This document shows, piece by piece, positions 46,732 to 58,004 of a DNA stretch of 64,000 nt. Each line of letters begins with the position of its first letter. Position 1 is the stretch's first letter. The notes beneath the pieces are model-generated. The model worked only from the letters and a program-made list of their open reading frames with translations. It was not told where the DNA came from and did no database searches. The stretch covers positions 39,513 to 103,512 of the forward strand of contig JAJNNY010000093.1 in assembly GCA_022453515.1 (NCBI GenBank). The letters run 5' to 3'. Source of the stretch: Astrocystis sublimbata (taxonomy: Eukaryota > Ascomycota > Sordariomycetes > Xylariales > Xylariaceae). The translations under genes were made by a program, and so were the position numbers.

Positions 46732-48539
46732 CTATCCCGTAATCTCTCGTGTTGTCCTAGTATTATGCGTCATCTCGTGATTTGATTTATACCCCTCAAC
46801 TTGCTCGTCCATACCGAATTTAATTTCAATTGTCTTGCGCAGCGTGGTTTCTCTTTCAAAGAAGGACAGAATGAATGCAACCCCTACAAATGCGATTGAT
46901 ATCTGGAATACCCTTTGGATTGCATCTCTGTATAAGGCACGAATCTCGACCTGCAGCTGCGGTGGGAACTGTCGTACAAATGATGCAGAAGCGGCCTGGT
47001 AGGCGCCCCCTTGGGATATGATGTTTGCTGCGACCGGGTCGGAGATGGCATGTTGCGATAAAAGTTCGTCGATGCGATTGTTGAACACAGCAGATGGAAT
47101 GGCAACACCCCATATGTGACCAAACAGGCGCACAAAGTACCAGACGGCCGTGCAGGCTGCGAGATCGCGTTCGTGGATGAACGCCTGGAACGCCGGTAGA
47201 ACGGTGGAGAAGACCAAACCGCCGCCAAATGCTACAATTGACTGAAATGTAGCCCAATGAGCAACAGTTGTCTCCTCCGCTTGTAAAGTGAGAAGTCCAA
47301 GCCCAAGGACTTGTAGTGCGAAGGCGACGATGTGGATCGCTTTGTATCGACCCCACCGTGTAAGGATGATTGCCCCTAATACAGAACCTGGAATTCCAAC
47401 AAGTGAAATTGGGAGTAGAGCTGCTCCAGACCGGATTGGGGAGTAGAGCTTAACACCTTGGAAGAAAACGGGTAGGAAGAAGATCAACCAATACAACATA
47501 ATTGAATATACAAATGTATTGATTGTCAAGATGATCGTCGTAGGAGCCCGAAGGAATTGTGGGGGCATTAGAGGCTCGACCGACGCGAATGATCCCAAGG
47601 TCTCGTAGAAAACGAAAAGTATCAGTCCTGCGAAACCAATAAGAAGAGGGACAAGAGTGTGCCAAGACTGCCAGATATCGTGTCCCTGCGTAGCTCAATG
47701 CATAGAGGATAGAGACAGTACTGCCCACCAAGATTCCATTGCCGATGAGATCGATGCGCTGTAGCCTGTCTCGGAGGGACACGTCTTTGTCGTGTTTAAC
47801 TCGAAGGAACGCGAACAGCACACCAAAGGCGACACCTCCAATAGGGAGATTCAAGTAGAATACCCAGCGCCAAGTCGTCGAGGAAATGATGACACCCCCA
47901 ATCAAAGGTCCTATCGCGGAACCAACGCCAAAGATGGCCAAAACCATGGACGAATAGATACCACGCTGACGAAGAGGCACAAGATCGCTGATCACGATGC
48001 TGGTAATCATGATGATGCCACCAGAACCAATGCCTTGGACAATTCGCCCCACGATCAACATGGCCCCCGACGAAGCACCACCACAGATTCCGCTTCCGAG
48101 AACAAAAATTGCAATGGCCGTCAGCATCACAACCCGCCTGCCGAAAATATTGCAGAATTGGCCGAACAAAGGAAGCGTTGCGGTGCTGTGCAGTGTCAGA
48201 TCTGTTCAAATTACCGAAAAGGGTTAGTGAATGCGAAGCTGCTGACCTTGATAGAAAGAAACCATTCGTGATCCAAATGAAGTTGTCTCCAAGCTGCAAG
48301 TCAGTCAATATTACTGGTGCAGCTATGGCAACGACCGTGTTTTCCAGTGCCGCGAGGAGATTTGCAATCCCCAGTCCCACGATTATGACATAGAGACGCC
48401 ATGTAGGTTTGAAGACCGAGGCATCCTGTTGCTGTGTGCCACGATCATCAGGACGAGTGCCCTCGACAGTGTTGTCTGTCTCGGAACGCGAAGGCATTAT
48501 GCAGTCGTTATGGTTTAGATTTCGAGGCACAGCAGACAT
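46732..48539 (-). CDS. MFS drug/toxin efflux transporter (DHA2, 14-TM type), reading frame disrupted
   Basis: Proton antiporter family. Exon 1 is 48539-48247; a 61-bp intron (48186-48246) leads to exon 2 from 48185. Motifs: ALENTVVAIAAPVI (family motif D1), FCNIFGRR (motif A region), and IGPLIGGVIISSTTWRWVFY (motif C and WR). At 47671-47680, after SILYALSYAGTRY, the conserved reading moves to another frame (WQSWHTLVPLLIGF), as if two bases of a C-run were lost. The rest, to a TAG at 46732, is normal MFS. A 43-nt GT...AG segment (47686-47728) would restore frame if spliced but would delete conserved TM residues. Pseudogene, sequence error and odd splicing all remain possible. Confidence 0.75.
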
Positions 48540-48965
48540 GATGCGATTCGTAGGTCGATGAGGAAAGCTTGTGGTCGCGCGGAATCAATGTCTACGATGC
48601 GAACAAAGGGATGAAACGGACGGACCTGGCAATAAATACCATATAGCCTTAGGTAATGGACATCTCCTTCAAGTTACTACCTACCTATGGTCTTGTATGC
48701 CTCTTTCCCGGTAGCAAGATGCAACAATGGCCTTAGGGGCTAAAGGGCGCCCTTGCAGGCAGGGGTCTTTAGCAAAAGTATTTATAGCAAATCAGTAGGA
48801 ATATCAAAGGGAAGGCTATAAGGCTATCCTCCGAGAGGCTTTAACAAACCTGAGCCATAATATTAGATGCCCAAATGAGGCAAGCAGAAACCCCATATTG
48901 ACTGAGTCAAGCTTGGTTCAACTGGTTCGTTCCAGGTTCAATAGCACAATAGCAATAAAACCACG
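48540..48965. other. intergenic between MFS and small cysteine protein
   Basis: Divergent layout, so promoters of both genes are expected. No specific site recognised. Confidence 0.4.
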
Positions 48966-49166
48966 ATGTGCCGAGACGTTCGGACATCTTGGACCTGCGA
49001 ATGCTTAGAACCCGCTATCATACGGGCTTGCGAGGACTGGGAAGAAGCACACCCTGGTCGCGGTGCAATCGGATCAGAACATTGTCCAAAATACGATGAA
49101 ATGACTCCTCATGAAATAATACTCCTGAACGTGAGATGCAAAGATTGTGTTCAGGAGTCCTCATGA
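48966..49166 (+). CDS. small cysteine-containing protein (paralogue of the one at 42543)
   Basis: 66 residues with no signal peptide. About half of the aligned residues are identical to the minus-strand protein at 42543-42758, and six cysteines align, followed by one extra Cys near the end (KDCVQESS). Core: MCRDVRTSWTCECL, IIRACEDWEEAHP, GAIGSEHC. The short start-to-stop frame is supported only by this paralogy and by the ATG context CACGATG. Unknown function; a small zinc-binding or stress protein is one guess. Confidence 0.65.
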   Translation: MCRDVRTSWTCECLEPAIIRACEDWEEAHPGRGAIGSEHCPKYDEMTPHEIILLNVRCKDCVQESS

Positions 49167-50004
49167 GACAATAATTCGTAATGACTGTAAAGTAATTGTT
49201 CATGTCTAAAGCAATAAACAACTATTACTAATACCACAAATTTTCACCAACAGCACAACATACAGCACTTTCAGTGCCGCATAAGTTTAGGAAAAAACAC
49301 CTGCCTTAAGCGATCCTATATGAGCATGATTTCCTTGGAAGCTGAATCTCAACAGAAGCAATTTCTATCTCAAAACAATGTCTGCGTCAAATACTTTAGC
49401 AGCAAGTTGCAGCATAATCTGCCTGACTATTTGGACGAACCGACCGGAAAATTGTTATTTTTTCCCAATAGCCAAAATTAGCGATGAGTATGACGTACGT
49501 AAGTATCGATATAAATTCCATTAATATACATACATCATTGGATTTATGCACAATAACGGCGTAATGAGCATTCTTATAGCCAATAGTCGTATTCGAGATA
49601 GGTAGACTTATATACAAATCACTCAGCATATGCCGCGTCGTCATGCAGGATAAGGTTCCTAGACACGGCGAAAGCTGACGGATTATGCTTCGTCAATGCA
49701 GGAAAGTCAGTCGGATCATACGTTGCCCAATACACTAGGTAGGTATATATAAGGCACGCTATAGTCCAGAGGAGAGTAGGTAGATTTGGTCCCCGATACA
49801 CATACCTTAATTACTGAAAAGCAAGCACCGCACGCCACACACTGCACACGTCAAGAATCGCACCATCATAGCGCGTGCTATATACTGAGCAATCCGAAAG
49901 CCGCGCCAAGCCAGTTCGCCGTACTACACAACTATAGTCAATTTGACTTTGGAGTTTATCCTTTGTCGCTCCATCCACGAGATTTTGACATACCATTATT
50001 TACA
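49167..50004. other. intergenic upstream of unknown gene
   Basis: Contains the TATA-like element; the frame of the next gene is open upstream to 49786 but has no ATG before 50005. Otherwise nothing seen. Confidence 0.4.
49744..49754 (+). promoter_or_regulatory. TATA-box-like element TATATATAAGG
   Basis: Good match to a TATA box, ~250 bp upstream of the ATG at 50005 on the same strand. A GGTAGG run precedes it. The intervening ~250 bp would be the 5' leader. Confidence 0.4.
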
Positions 50005-50823
50005 ATGGACGCCGCCATGTTTGCGATAGACGGGGCTGTGATGAACTCCTGTGTCTATAGCCAGCCGGAAACTACGCCTTCCTCCCGTCCTGAAAGCAAA
50101 CCATCGCCGCAAGATCGAGGTCGTAGCCACGCCGACCAAAGTATTAACGTTCAGATGAACCGTTACGTCGACCAGCAACCGCCTGAACTAGCCCCATGGC
50201 AAAAGCGCTGGAACGTCGAGTTCGAGACCGAAGCCCGCTCTCCTGCCCTGGAACGAAACTTACTTATGCATCGACGGATGCGCAAGAAGCAGAAGTCAGG
50301 CGGGTCGCGCGTTACTCTTACTCAAGGGATTATCGACATATTGGATCTCGCGTACCGGGAACTGACAACGCCAATGATCGAAGCAGGTGTCTTGAGCAAG
50401 GAGTACGAATGCAAACAAACACGGTTCCACCGCGCAATGCGCCGATATGCATGGCCTCTGCTGCTTTTCGTCCGTGACGTCAAAGAGTTCAAAAGACAAT
50501 GGCGGGAGTTCAGGGAGAGGGACAAGAACTTCCATCTTACTGTTTGCATGGAAGAGCAAGGCGAATACCCTAGATGGAAAGCCAAGATGACAGTAACTGT
50601 TGATCCGGCACATTGGGAGCTCATGAAGCAGACGGGACAGTGGATTGATTTCCCTTCACCGGAGAACGTCAAGTGGGTACAAGCCCATGAACCAGGGTTC
50701 TGGGAGGGTTTCATCCATCCTGGCCCTACACCTTTCATCGTGTGGAACAGTGAGGCCACGCAGCATTCTAGTGTCGTAGGAAGAGAGCGAGGTTTTCGCC
50801 AATTCCTTGAGCGACGGCGGTGA
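50005..50823 (+). CDS. conserved-looking hypothetical protein
   Basis: 272 residues, single exon. N-terminal ~60 residues are Ser/Pro-rich; then a basic helix (LLMHRRMRKKQKSGGSR, ~86-102) and a Trp/Arg-rich C-terminal half (RRYAWPLLLFVRDVKEFKRQ, WREFRERDKNF, HWELMKQTGQWIDFP). No signal peptide, membrane segment or domain that I recognise. The composition and regular Trp spacing suggest a folded domain, not a chance frame. ATG at 50005 is the first in-frame Met codon. Confidence 0.6.
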   Translation: MDAAMFAIDGAVMNSCVYSQPETTPSSRPESKPSPQDRGRSHADQSINVQMNRYVDQQPPELAPWQKRWNVEFETEARSPALERNLLMHRRMRKKQKSGGSRVTLTQGIIDILDLAYRELTTPMIEAGVLSKEYECKQTRFHRAMRRYAWPLLLFVRDVKEFKRQWREFRERDKNFHLTVCMEEQGEYPRWKAKMTVTVDPAHWELMKQTGQWIDFPSPENVKWVQAHEPGFWEGFIHPGPTPFIVWNSEATQHSSVVGRERGFRQFLERRR

Positions 50824-51763
50824 ATAGATTACAGCTGTACACAGTACCCTTCCTTCGACAGTACGATGAAAGCCGATGGTCTGGTAGAGTGCATCAAATA
50901 GGATTAAGATAGGAAGGTGCACACCTCAGGAATAAGATGTTCCACGCTATGAATTACAATAAAGCCGTAGGGATGTTCGCAAGTTACTACCTATACTATA
51001 ATAAGGTGTATCCTTCGGGTCTCATGTGCTTTTCCAGCATGAACATTTAATATGGGCATATTGGTACTAGAATGGCGATTGCACTCGGGAATTACGATAA
51101 TTACATGATGGTTACATCCTCATCATGACGTCTAACGCGCAACGTTTGCCCTTTCCTTGCACCCTAGTTATACATACATAATGAATGCTCTTTCTTCGAA
51201 TAGTTATTACCGCTCGTGCGATTGGTCCTTTCAGTACAATTATTTTGACTCACACCTGCTATCATGGAATTGAAGCAATTGTCTGATGGAAAAGGCATAT
51301 GACCACGTTTGTTCAAGGCTGGCACTATGCATGATTTCCATCATGAGATTGGCAGGTGTTAGTATCTCAGGCCTTACAGGAAACATGGATGTGGGTTGCA
51401 CTTTCAATCTACGATGGGAACATTACCACTTTGGGATTTCAATCAATCATTGTCCCTTCTAGACGATGAAATGCAAAACAGCAGGTGTCCTGGGAGCTCT
51501 TGCAACTTCAAGTTCAAAGAGAAATCACATAAAGTAGAGTTTGGGACACGCGAGATCGCGTCCGCCGCCGCCAGACAAGCAACTGACCCGACATCATCAG
51601 TACCGCAGTGCCTGCCGTCCCAACCCCCGTCCCTCAGGGCGCCCACATTGTCAATTGGACGTAAGTGTTATCATATCGGCAACAGAGCGTCAGCAGTCGT
51701 AGTTACGTCGCTAAGACAAGATAGTATATAGTCAAGGGGCACCCAACCTTGGGCCAGGCATGT
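50824..51763. other. intergenic, no recognisable gene
   Basis: A plus-strand frame at 51396-51731 (111 residues) has no motif. Nothing else supported. Confidence 0.4.
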
Positions 51764-51925
51764 GGGGGTACGATTAAGTGTCCGGTATAGTTGAATGGAA
51801 GTAGATGTTAATATAGAGTATAATAAATCTTCCTTTAGTTATAGAATAACCATTACATAATTAATAAACTATATTTAAATAACTATTATATAACTAGGTA
51901 ATAATAAAACAATAAACATTATATA
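51764..51925 (+). mobile_element. MITE family A, left-end fragment
   Basis: Begins GGGGGTACGATTAAGTGTCC and follows the copy at 39102 through the AATAATAAAACAATAAACAT block, then diverges at ~51925. The right terminal repeat is missing, so it is truncated. Same orientation as the complete copy. Confidence 0.8.
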
Positions 51926-52251
51926 TGACTTTTTACGGGGGTGAGCACAACAGAGTGGCAGCTCGTTATTGCTGCGGTTCAGGGTATTATAGCGATTGCA
52001 ATAGCGATATTTAGTAAAGAGGTGAAGGGCAAATAAGTTGATTCAAAATCTTGAATTCACGTATGATCGAGGAACAAGCCTAGATAATCAACAAGTAAAG
52101 CAATCAATAATATAGTAGGTATCTAAGCAGTCTCTGCCCTTCAAGGCAGGTCGTTGGACTGATTTTCGAGCACTATGCTGCTATGAAAGGCAACAAAGTG
52201 CTGGCCTTTACTAAATGTATCAAGGTAAATGAGAGATATCTGAATCTCATA
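51926..52251. other. intergenic, 3' flank of terpene cyclase
   Basis: Short stretch between the MITE fragment and the stop codon of the terpene cyclase. Nothing recognised. Confidence 0.35.
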
Positions 52252-53484
52252 TCACACTATAAAAGTATGGCTTCCGTCTTTGTTCATAACATCTCTCATC
52301 TTATAACGTCCAGTCTGGAGGCTATTATCATGTATGTTAGCAGGTTTTTCCAATTGAGAGGTGCAAGATATGTTATATTTATTACCTCCAAACAAGATTC
52401 CCAACGCAATTACTCTTCTGAGTCTCTATGAACTTTTCAACTTCTGCAGAGCATTGTTCCTGTTCAGCTTCTTTAGCAAGCATCGTGGCGGCTTGTTCAA
52501 ATTGCTCTTTTGCAACTTTGAGCATCTGTATCGAATTCGAAATGACTGCCTCCGTATCATCTGCTGAGGCAAAGGCTAAAGGCACTAAGCTGTCAATACA
52601 CCCGTGTTCCATCTCCTTTCTTAAAGACATCAGATCATTCGTGACTGAAATGATTATGTTTGTTTGTCTCCATATTGCCTTCATGGGCAAACATTCCATG
52701 ATTGTGTTTGGTAGATGTGTCCCGAGCGAGTACTCTGCAATGGCGGTCCCGATATATACCGCACTGGTGCCGAGTCGAAAGTTCCAGTATTGCTCTAGTG
52801 TCGGGAGGTCGCCCATTAATCGATACTCCTGCTCTGCTTGAGATGCTGACATAAAATGGGCAATCTCGTCGTAGAATCGCTGACACTGTCCCGAATCATA
52901 TGTCTTACGCAACGAGGTACCGATAGTCTCAAAACTTTGAATGATTTTGTTGAGTCGGAGTTGGATCGAGCCCTCTGGTAATAACCCAAGGCAAACTCCA
53001 ACAAATCTCAATGTTTCATCCCTGTAGGATTGAGCGCCTGCGTAGTCCTCGGCATAGCGTCCATTTGGCTCATCTATTTCGTCGTCCCAGGTGAAAAGCC
53101 ATATGACGAGATACGCAAGAATCTCAAGTTCCTCGAAATAAGCGTCCGGCCACCAGAGTGCCGTGAAAAACGCAAAGTCTGCAGCCTCGAGGCGCGTTTG
53201 CTTGCCAGTACCAAAACCAAGGCTTGAGCAATCCGTATTAGATGATGCGAAGAAATTCAATAGATGTTGACGAACTCTCACCTTAACAACCTCCAAGTCA
53301 CTTTCGGCCTCAGAGCATGGAGTCCAGGGTTAACATAGTCGGCACTGATACCTCGCCAATTGTGGAATATAGTTTTAAGATTAGGAAGATGGATCTTTCT
53401 CCCCTTAACTTTGTGGAACAATACGTCTCTGGTATTGCAGGATTTCGATTCTCGAAGCACAGGGCCGACAGTGACAGTTGACAT
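52252..53484 (-). CDS. class I sesquiterpene cyclase, with an apparent 1-nt frameshift
   Basis: Terpene synthase expected to cyclise a prenyl diphosphate, probably FPP. Metal-binding motif WDDEIDE (encoded near 53086) and NSE motif VTNDLMSLRKEME (near 52639) are intact, spaced as in fungal class I cyclases. A 64-bp intron (52322-52385, GCTAAC branch) leads to a 23-residue last exon with LQTGRYKMRDV, the conserved RY pair. Near the N-terminus, at the CCC of 53327-53329 (minus strand), conserved reading moves from SADYVN to WTPCSEAESDLEVV in another frame, as if one base were missing. This is either a sequence error or the lesion of a decaying gene. It is divergent from the P450 at 54669. Confidence 0.82.
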
Positions 53485-54668
53485 CTCGGAAACAAAGCCA
53501 GAAAAGATCAAGCGTTGGAGATGTAAGCCAATAAGCTGTAGAAAATTTAATACTTCCGAGAAGGGGTAGTTATAAACAAGAATTCAAAGGACATCAGTTC
53601 AAGCCCGTTCAAGCAACTACAACCATTACTAGCCCTAGACAGTTATACTGTTGGATTAACAGAAGACGCAGGACGTTGGACATATGCAGGGGCCAACAGC
53701 ATGAAAATAGTACGCTAGTGTATAATCACAAGATTATTTACAATTGACAAATATTAACATGTCCTTGCTCCACACTCACGTCAACCTTCAGTACTGATTA
53801 GTACCTAGGTATTGATGGATTCCACGCATATAGACGTAAGGCAGATCATATTTCAGTGTTGAATCTCTATGCCTGCCTGAGCTCACAATGTAGCTAATCT
53901 GCCTCGTCTGACAAGGCTCGTCTGTCGATCCAAACAAGGTACTTACTACCTCGGGTTTGAGGTCAGCAAAGGGCCATGTTGCTACCAGCCCGCATCTCAG
54001 TCTCTTGGCGGCAGGGGACAAGACTTTTGGGACTAAAACTACATCTCACGCGCTCCGCCTCCTGCAGCTTACCTTGGTATTGATTTCGGTGTAAACTATT
54101 GGTTCTTACTATTTTTGAAGAAAGTAGTAATACTCATACTGACCAGGATATACCCAACAACTGACCCAGTGCGGTTAGGCAATATGGAGCGTTAGCATTT
54201 AGCGCTCGGAGATCCAGCTGCCTGGTCCCGAATTACTGCCACTCTGCTTTCAGCATATATCAAGGATTGCAGCACGCCTCTGTGCCCCAGACTCGCACCG
54301 CAGACCCTTGTGTCCTAGACTACATGTTGACTCCTCTTCCGTCCACCATTACATCGCTTCCTAGGCTGCATCTTATCAGTGGGACGTTAGAATGGAATTC
54401 TGCATTAGGTAGGCCACCTGCTTACACCCTCCATCTTCATCTAGTACCTAAGTACGTACCTACGTATGTACACTGGAGTACGATCTTGAACAAGACCTAC
54501 CGTGAGGGGGGAAATAGGCGTAAACTCTGAGTTCTGTATTTAGACCAGATTGTGCAGATATCGCATTAGATTAGCTTATATACTTCGGTATCGAATGGTA
54601 GAAAGATCATCGTTTCATTTTTCTACTGTGATGCGTCAACAAGACAATCAAGTGTTTTCATTCCGTTG
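53485..54668. promoter_or_regulatory. 1.2-kb bidirectional region between terpene cyclase and P450
   Basis: The two genes start on either side and run apart, a common layout for co-regulated cluster genes. Holds a TACCTAGGTA palindrome (53812-53821) and a run TACCTAAGTACGTACCTACG (~54447). No known cluster-regulator site is claimed. Confidence 0.5.
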
Positions 54669-56457
54669 ATGAGGAAGATGATGGAGTACATACGTCGAAG
54701 CGATGGCTCTTCGCCAACCTTAGCTATTTTATTCATTGCATGGCTCATATTTTACGCTGTTCGCGTGATATATCGACTTTGGTTCCATCCCCTGGCCAAA
54801 TTTCCTGGCCCTCGCCTTGCAGCTGCGACGAGTTTATATGAGGCTTACTATGAGCTCGTCTACAAGAGGGGTGCTCACTTTGCTCCTCATGTGAGGCAAC
54901 TCCATAAGCTTCATGGACCTATCGTACGAATCTCCCCCGATGAGATCTCCATCAATGATGCGGAATTCCACGACAAACTATATGCACCACAACCCGCGGT
55001 GAGGGATAGGCACCCCAACTTTTCTGCCTTCCTTGGGACAACCAAAGGATCTTTCAGCACACCTGGCCATCAGCTGCACAGGCACAGAAGGGGAGCATAC
55101 GCACAGTTTTTTTCATGGTCAAACGTCATGGCATCAGAGTCTCTAGCATTGAAAAAAATCCATCATCTTTGCGACATCCTCTCTTCGAACAGAGATCAAA
55201 ACCCCAACTTTCGGACATATTTTGCCGCTCTCAGCTTTGATTCCTTTTTCACATGGGCCTTCGGGAGTTCCTTGGAGCTCCTTGACAATCTAGATCTGGC
55301 TTCCCAATGTAATGAGACTGTCGAGCTTCTAGTCACTACCCCGCCTGTATATAGGATCTTTCCATCTGCGATGTATCTAGCTCGGAAGCTACCACGTGTT
55401 ATCCTTCGCCGTCTTTCACGGCATATTGATCGAATATTTGATTTGGAGAAGGTCAGTTAAAATCAGCTTCACTAACACCCAGCTTACAATCCTCATAGTT
55501 GGTCATACGTTCGGCTCAACAATTTGTTGCCGAACAGTCTACATCTTCGTCAAACCCACTTTTGGCACAAGATGTAAAGCAAACTCAAAGCCCAGAAACA
55601 TTGTTTTCTGTTATTTCGAGGAGTCAAGCACCAGAAGAAGAGAAAGCGCCTGTCCGCATGGCGCAGGAGGGTTTAGAGATGTTCATGGCATCTTTCACGC
55701 CTGGTCGGACAATGACGTTAGGCATGTATTATATTCTATCACATCCGCAAGTGCTTCGACGTCTTAGACTGGAGCTGGATAGCGTCAATCCTGAACCATC
55801 GCAGGATCTCTCATACCAGCAGCTGAACAACATCCCTTACCTAGTAAGTGAGAAACCATGTGATCCAAGGATTTCCCCCATTGACAATGAGCAGCGCGCG
55901 GTGATGAAGGAAATACTACGCATCACCTTCCCCGTGGGAGCCCGCCTACCCATGATTTGCCACGAAGATATTGAGTACCGCGACTGGACGGTTCCAGCTT
56001 ATGTGAGACCTCATATGGCCTTTCTGAGAAAGCTTTCAAACTCACGCCTTCCCAGACTTCAATTTCTGTGAATCATAGGACTCTTCTACTTGACACAGAT
56101 GTTTTTCCTCGTCCTCTTCAGTTCGAACCGGAGAGATGGATTGAAAACCCACACACCATTGACGAAAAACGACATTTTGTTGCATTTGGAAAGGGTGCCC
56201 GATCATGTCCGGGTAAAGAGTACGTATTTCATAACGTCGGAAACCGCTTGGATGTTAATAGGGGTAACAGCTTCGCTACAAATCTGGTGCAATTAACTTT
56301 GGCAACCTTGATTCAGCGGTTCGACTTTGAGATCATTGACACGATATGGGAGAGAGATGTGCTAGTTAGCCGTGAGTCTACACTGACAGCTCCCGCCGCT
56401 GGGAGTGAAGGGGTCAAACTCAAGTTGGTGGGACCTCGGCGTGTAGAGCAAGTCTGA
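54669..56457 (+). CDS. cytochrome P450 monooxygenase
   Basis: 528 residues in five exons: 54669-55451, 55499-55843, 55895-56002, 56056-56219, 56271-56457 (introns 47, 51, 53, 51 bp). One N-terminal membrane anchor (~17-37), then WFHPLAKFPGPRLAA. ExxR is KEILR (E382, R385), the PERF-like segment is FEPERW, and the heme loop is FGKGARSCPG with Cys ~463. The I-helix reads MASFTPGRTMTLGM, lacking the usual acid-Thr pair. Probably oxidises the product of the divergent terpene cyclase (inference from position). Donors in exons 2-4 are read through by open frames, so splice choice rests on motif spacing. Confidence 0.9.
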
Positions 56458-57347
56458 ACCTTGGAAGTTACTGTTGGGACTACAACATAGGAGACCGAGA
56501 CCATTTAGTTGTACCATACATGTTGTGATATTGTATTATTGGCAGTTTTTGAACGAAGTGTGTAACAGTTGTGTTGTAAAGGGGCTTGACCTTACGACAT
56601 GGTTGATTAGCTGTTGATTATAGATCCATCCCTCCACTTAAAAATATCCAATAATCAAGAAATTTCAGGTTCTGAGTCTATAATTCCCTCACATCACACT
56701 CTTTGCTCAGGTCCACGATAAGTTTTTATTACCGGATGTACACTGCATGCCGTAACCTCTTTAAGGCTGGTCAATCAGCACCGTAGCTTTACTATATTTA
56801 TCTTCGTTCCTTCGCTGTTAGCCGCCTTGTCAAAGTGGCTGTCGCGATTTGTCATAGTTGCAATGTGAAGATTCGTGTGATGCAAGATGGGTTATTCAGA
56901 CCTGCCAAGCACGTGGGTTCAACCAGACTTGTTCCCTGAGGTAGATGTTGGTGGGTAGCTCATGGTGATGAGTCTTGGTGCACCCGCGAACCAGGTTCAT
57001 GCCAGGATCGGCGAAGTATGCACCCTTTTTTAAAGCCCCATGACACACTCAGTGATGTCTGCTGCATCCAACGATGATAGCTGGTAATAGGCGATGTAAC
57101 ATCGTGGGACAGCATCAATATCCAAGCAAGCCAAGATTTACGAGGGTGGTCCGCCGTCGTATAAGCCCAGATTCCTATTATCCAATAATTCGCAAGTATG
57201 ACGAGTTGATTGTCTGCCTAGAAGTAGGGTATCAATGTACATAAATCTGCAGCGGTCCATTGGTTAGGTGTCTCACCCGAAGGTTAGTTTCATGCTCCAA
57301 CAGTCTTCCTGCATCTTCACATCGCCCCCAACAACATCCTACACTGA
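56458..57347. other. intergenic, no recognisable gene
   Basis: Between the P450 stop and the DUF924 gene. Nothing supported on either strand. Confidence 0.45.
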
Positions 57348-58004
57348 ATGATAATTACTCGTACAGCAATGTCTCTCTCTCAGAATGCACCACAAACAGA
57401 TCAGCAATCCCTTGCTTACTCTTCCAATATCAATAGTCTCCTCCAATTCTGGTTTGACCATTCAGAAGGCCTTGCAAAATGGTTCATATATGATCCTGCT
57501 GTTGATGACGAATGCCGAGCATGGGAGCCTTGGGTTCTGGCAGCAAGAGCTGGAGACCTCAATTCTTGGGCTGACAGCCCAGATGGTGCCCTTGCTCTCC
57601 TCATTCTTCTCGACCAAATACCACGCAACATCTACCGCGGAACACCCGGAGCCTACGCCTCAGACGTGCAGGCTCTAGAGCTTGCACTTAGTTTTGTTGC
57701 GCATGGTGTGGAACTCCAAGTATCTTTGGAGCGCCAAATGTTTTTCTACCTGCCAATTCTGCATCAAGAATCATTGATGGCCCAAGTATGTTGTGTTGGC
57801 CTGTATCAATGCATGGTCTCTCGAGCCGAGCCAGGGTCCGATCTGCACAGCCTTCTTGAAGGAGCACTTGTTAATGTTAGGGAGCATCTTGACATCATAG
57901 TTCGGTTCGGGCGCTTTCCAAAAAGAAATGAGGCACTTCGACGGGTTGGTACGGCAGAGGAGATTGAATATTTGGGTAACACGACAACAGGAGTTATTTG
58001 GTGA
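57348..58004 (+). CDS. DUF924 family protein
   Basis: 218 residues, single exon. Family signatures are all present: FWFDHSEGLAKWFIYDPAVD (~33-52), LLDQIPRNIYRGTPGAYASD (~87-106), RQMFFYLPILHQESL (~129-143) and a C-terminal RFGRFPKRNEALRR (~190-203). Length is typical for the family, which is an all-helical, TPR-like fold of unknown biochemical role found in bacteria and fungi. A second Met at residue 8 (57369) could be the real start. Nothing links it to the neighbouring P450 beyond position. Confidence 0.9.
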   Translation: MIITRTAMSLSQNAPQTDQQSLAYSSNINSLLQFWFDHSEGLAKWFIYDPAVDDECRAWEPWVLAARAGDLNSWADSPDGALALLILLDQIPRNIYRGTPGAYASDVQALELALSFVAHGVELQVSLERQMFFYLPILHQESLMAQVCCVGLYQCMVSRAEPGSDLHSLLEGALVNVREHLDIIVRFGRFPKRNEALRRVGTAEEIEYLGNTTTGVIW

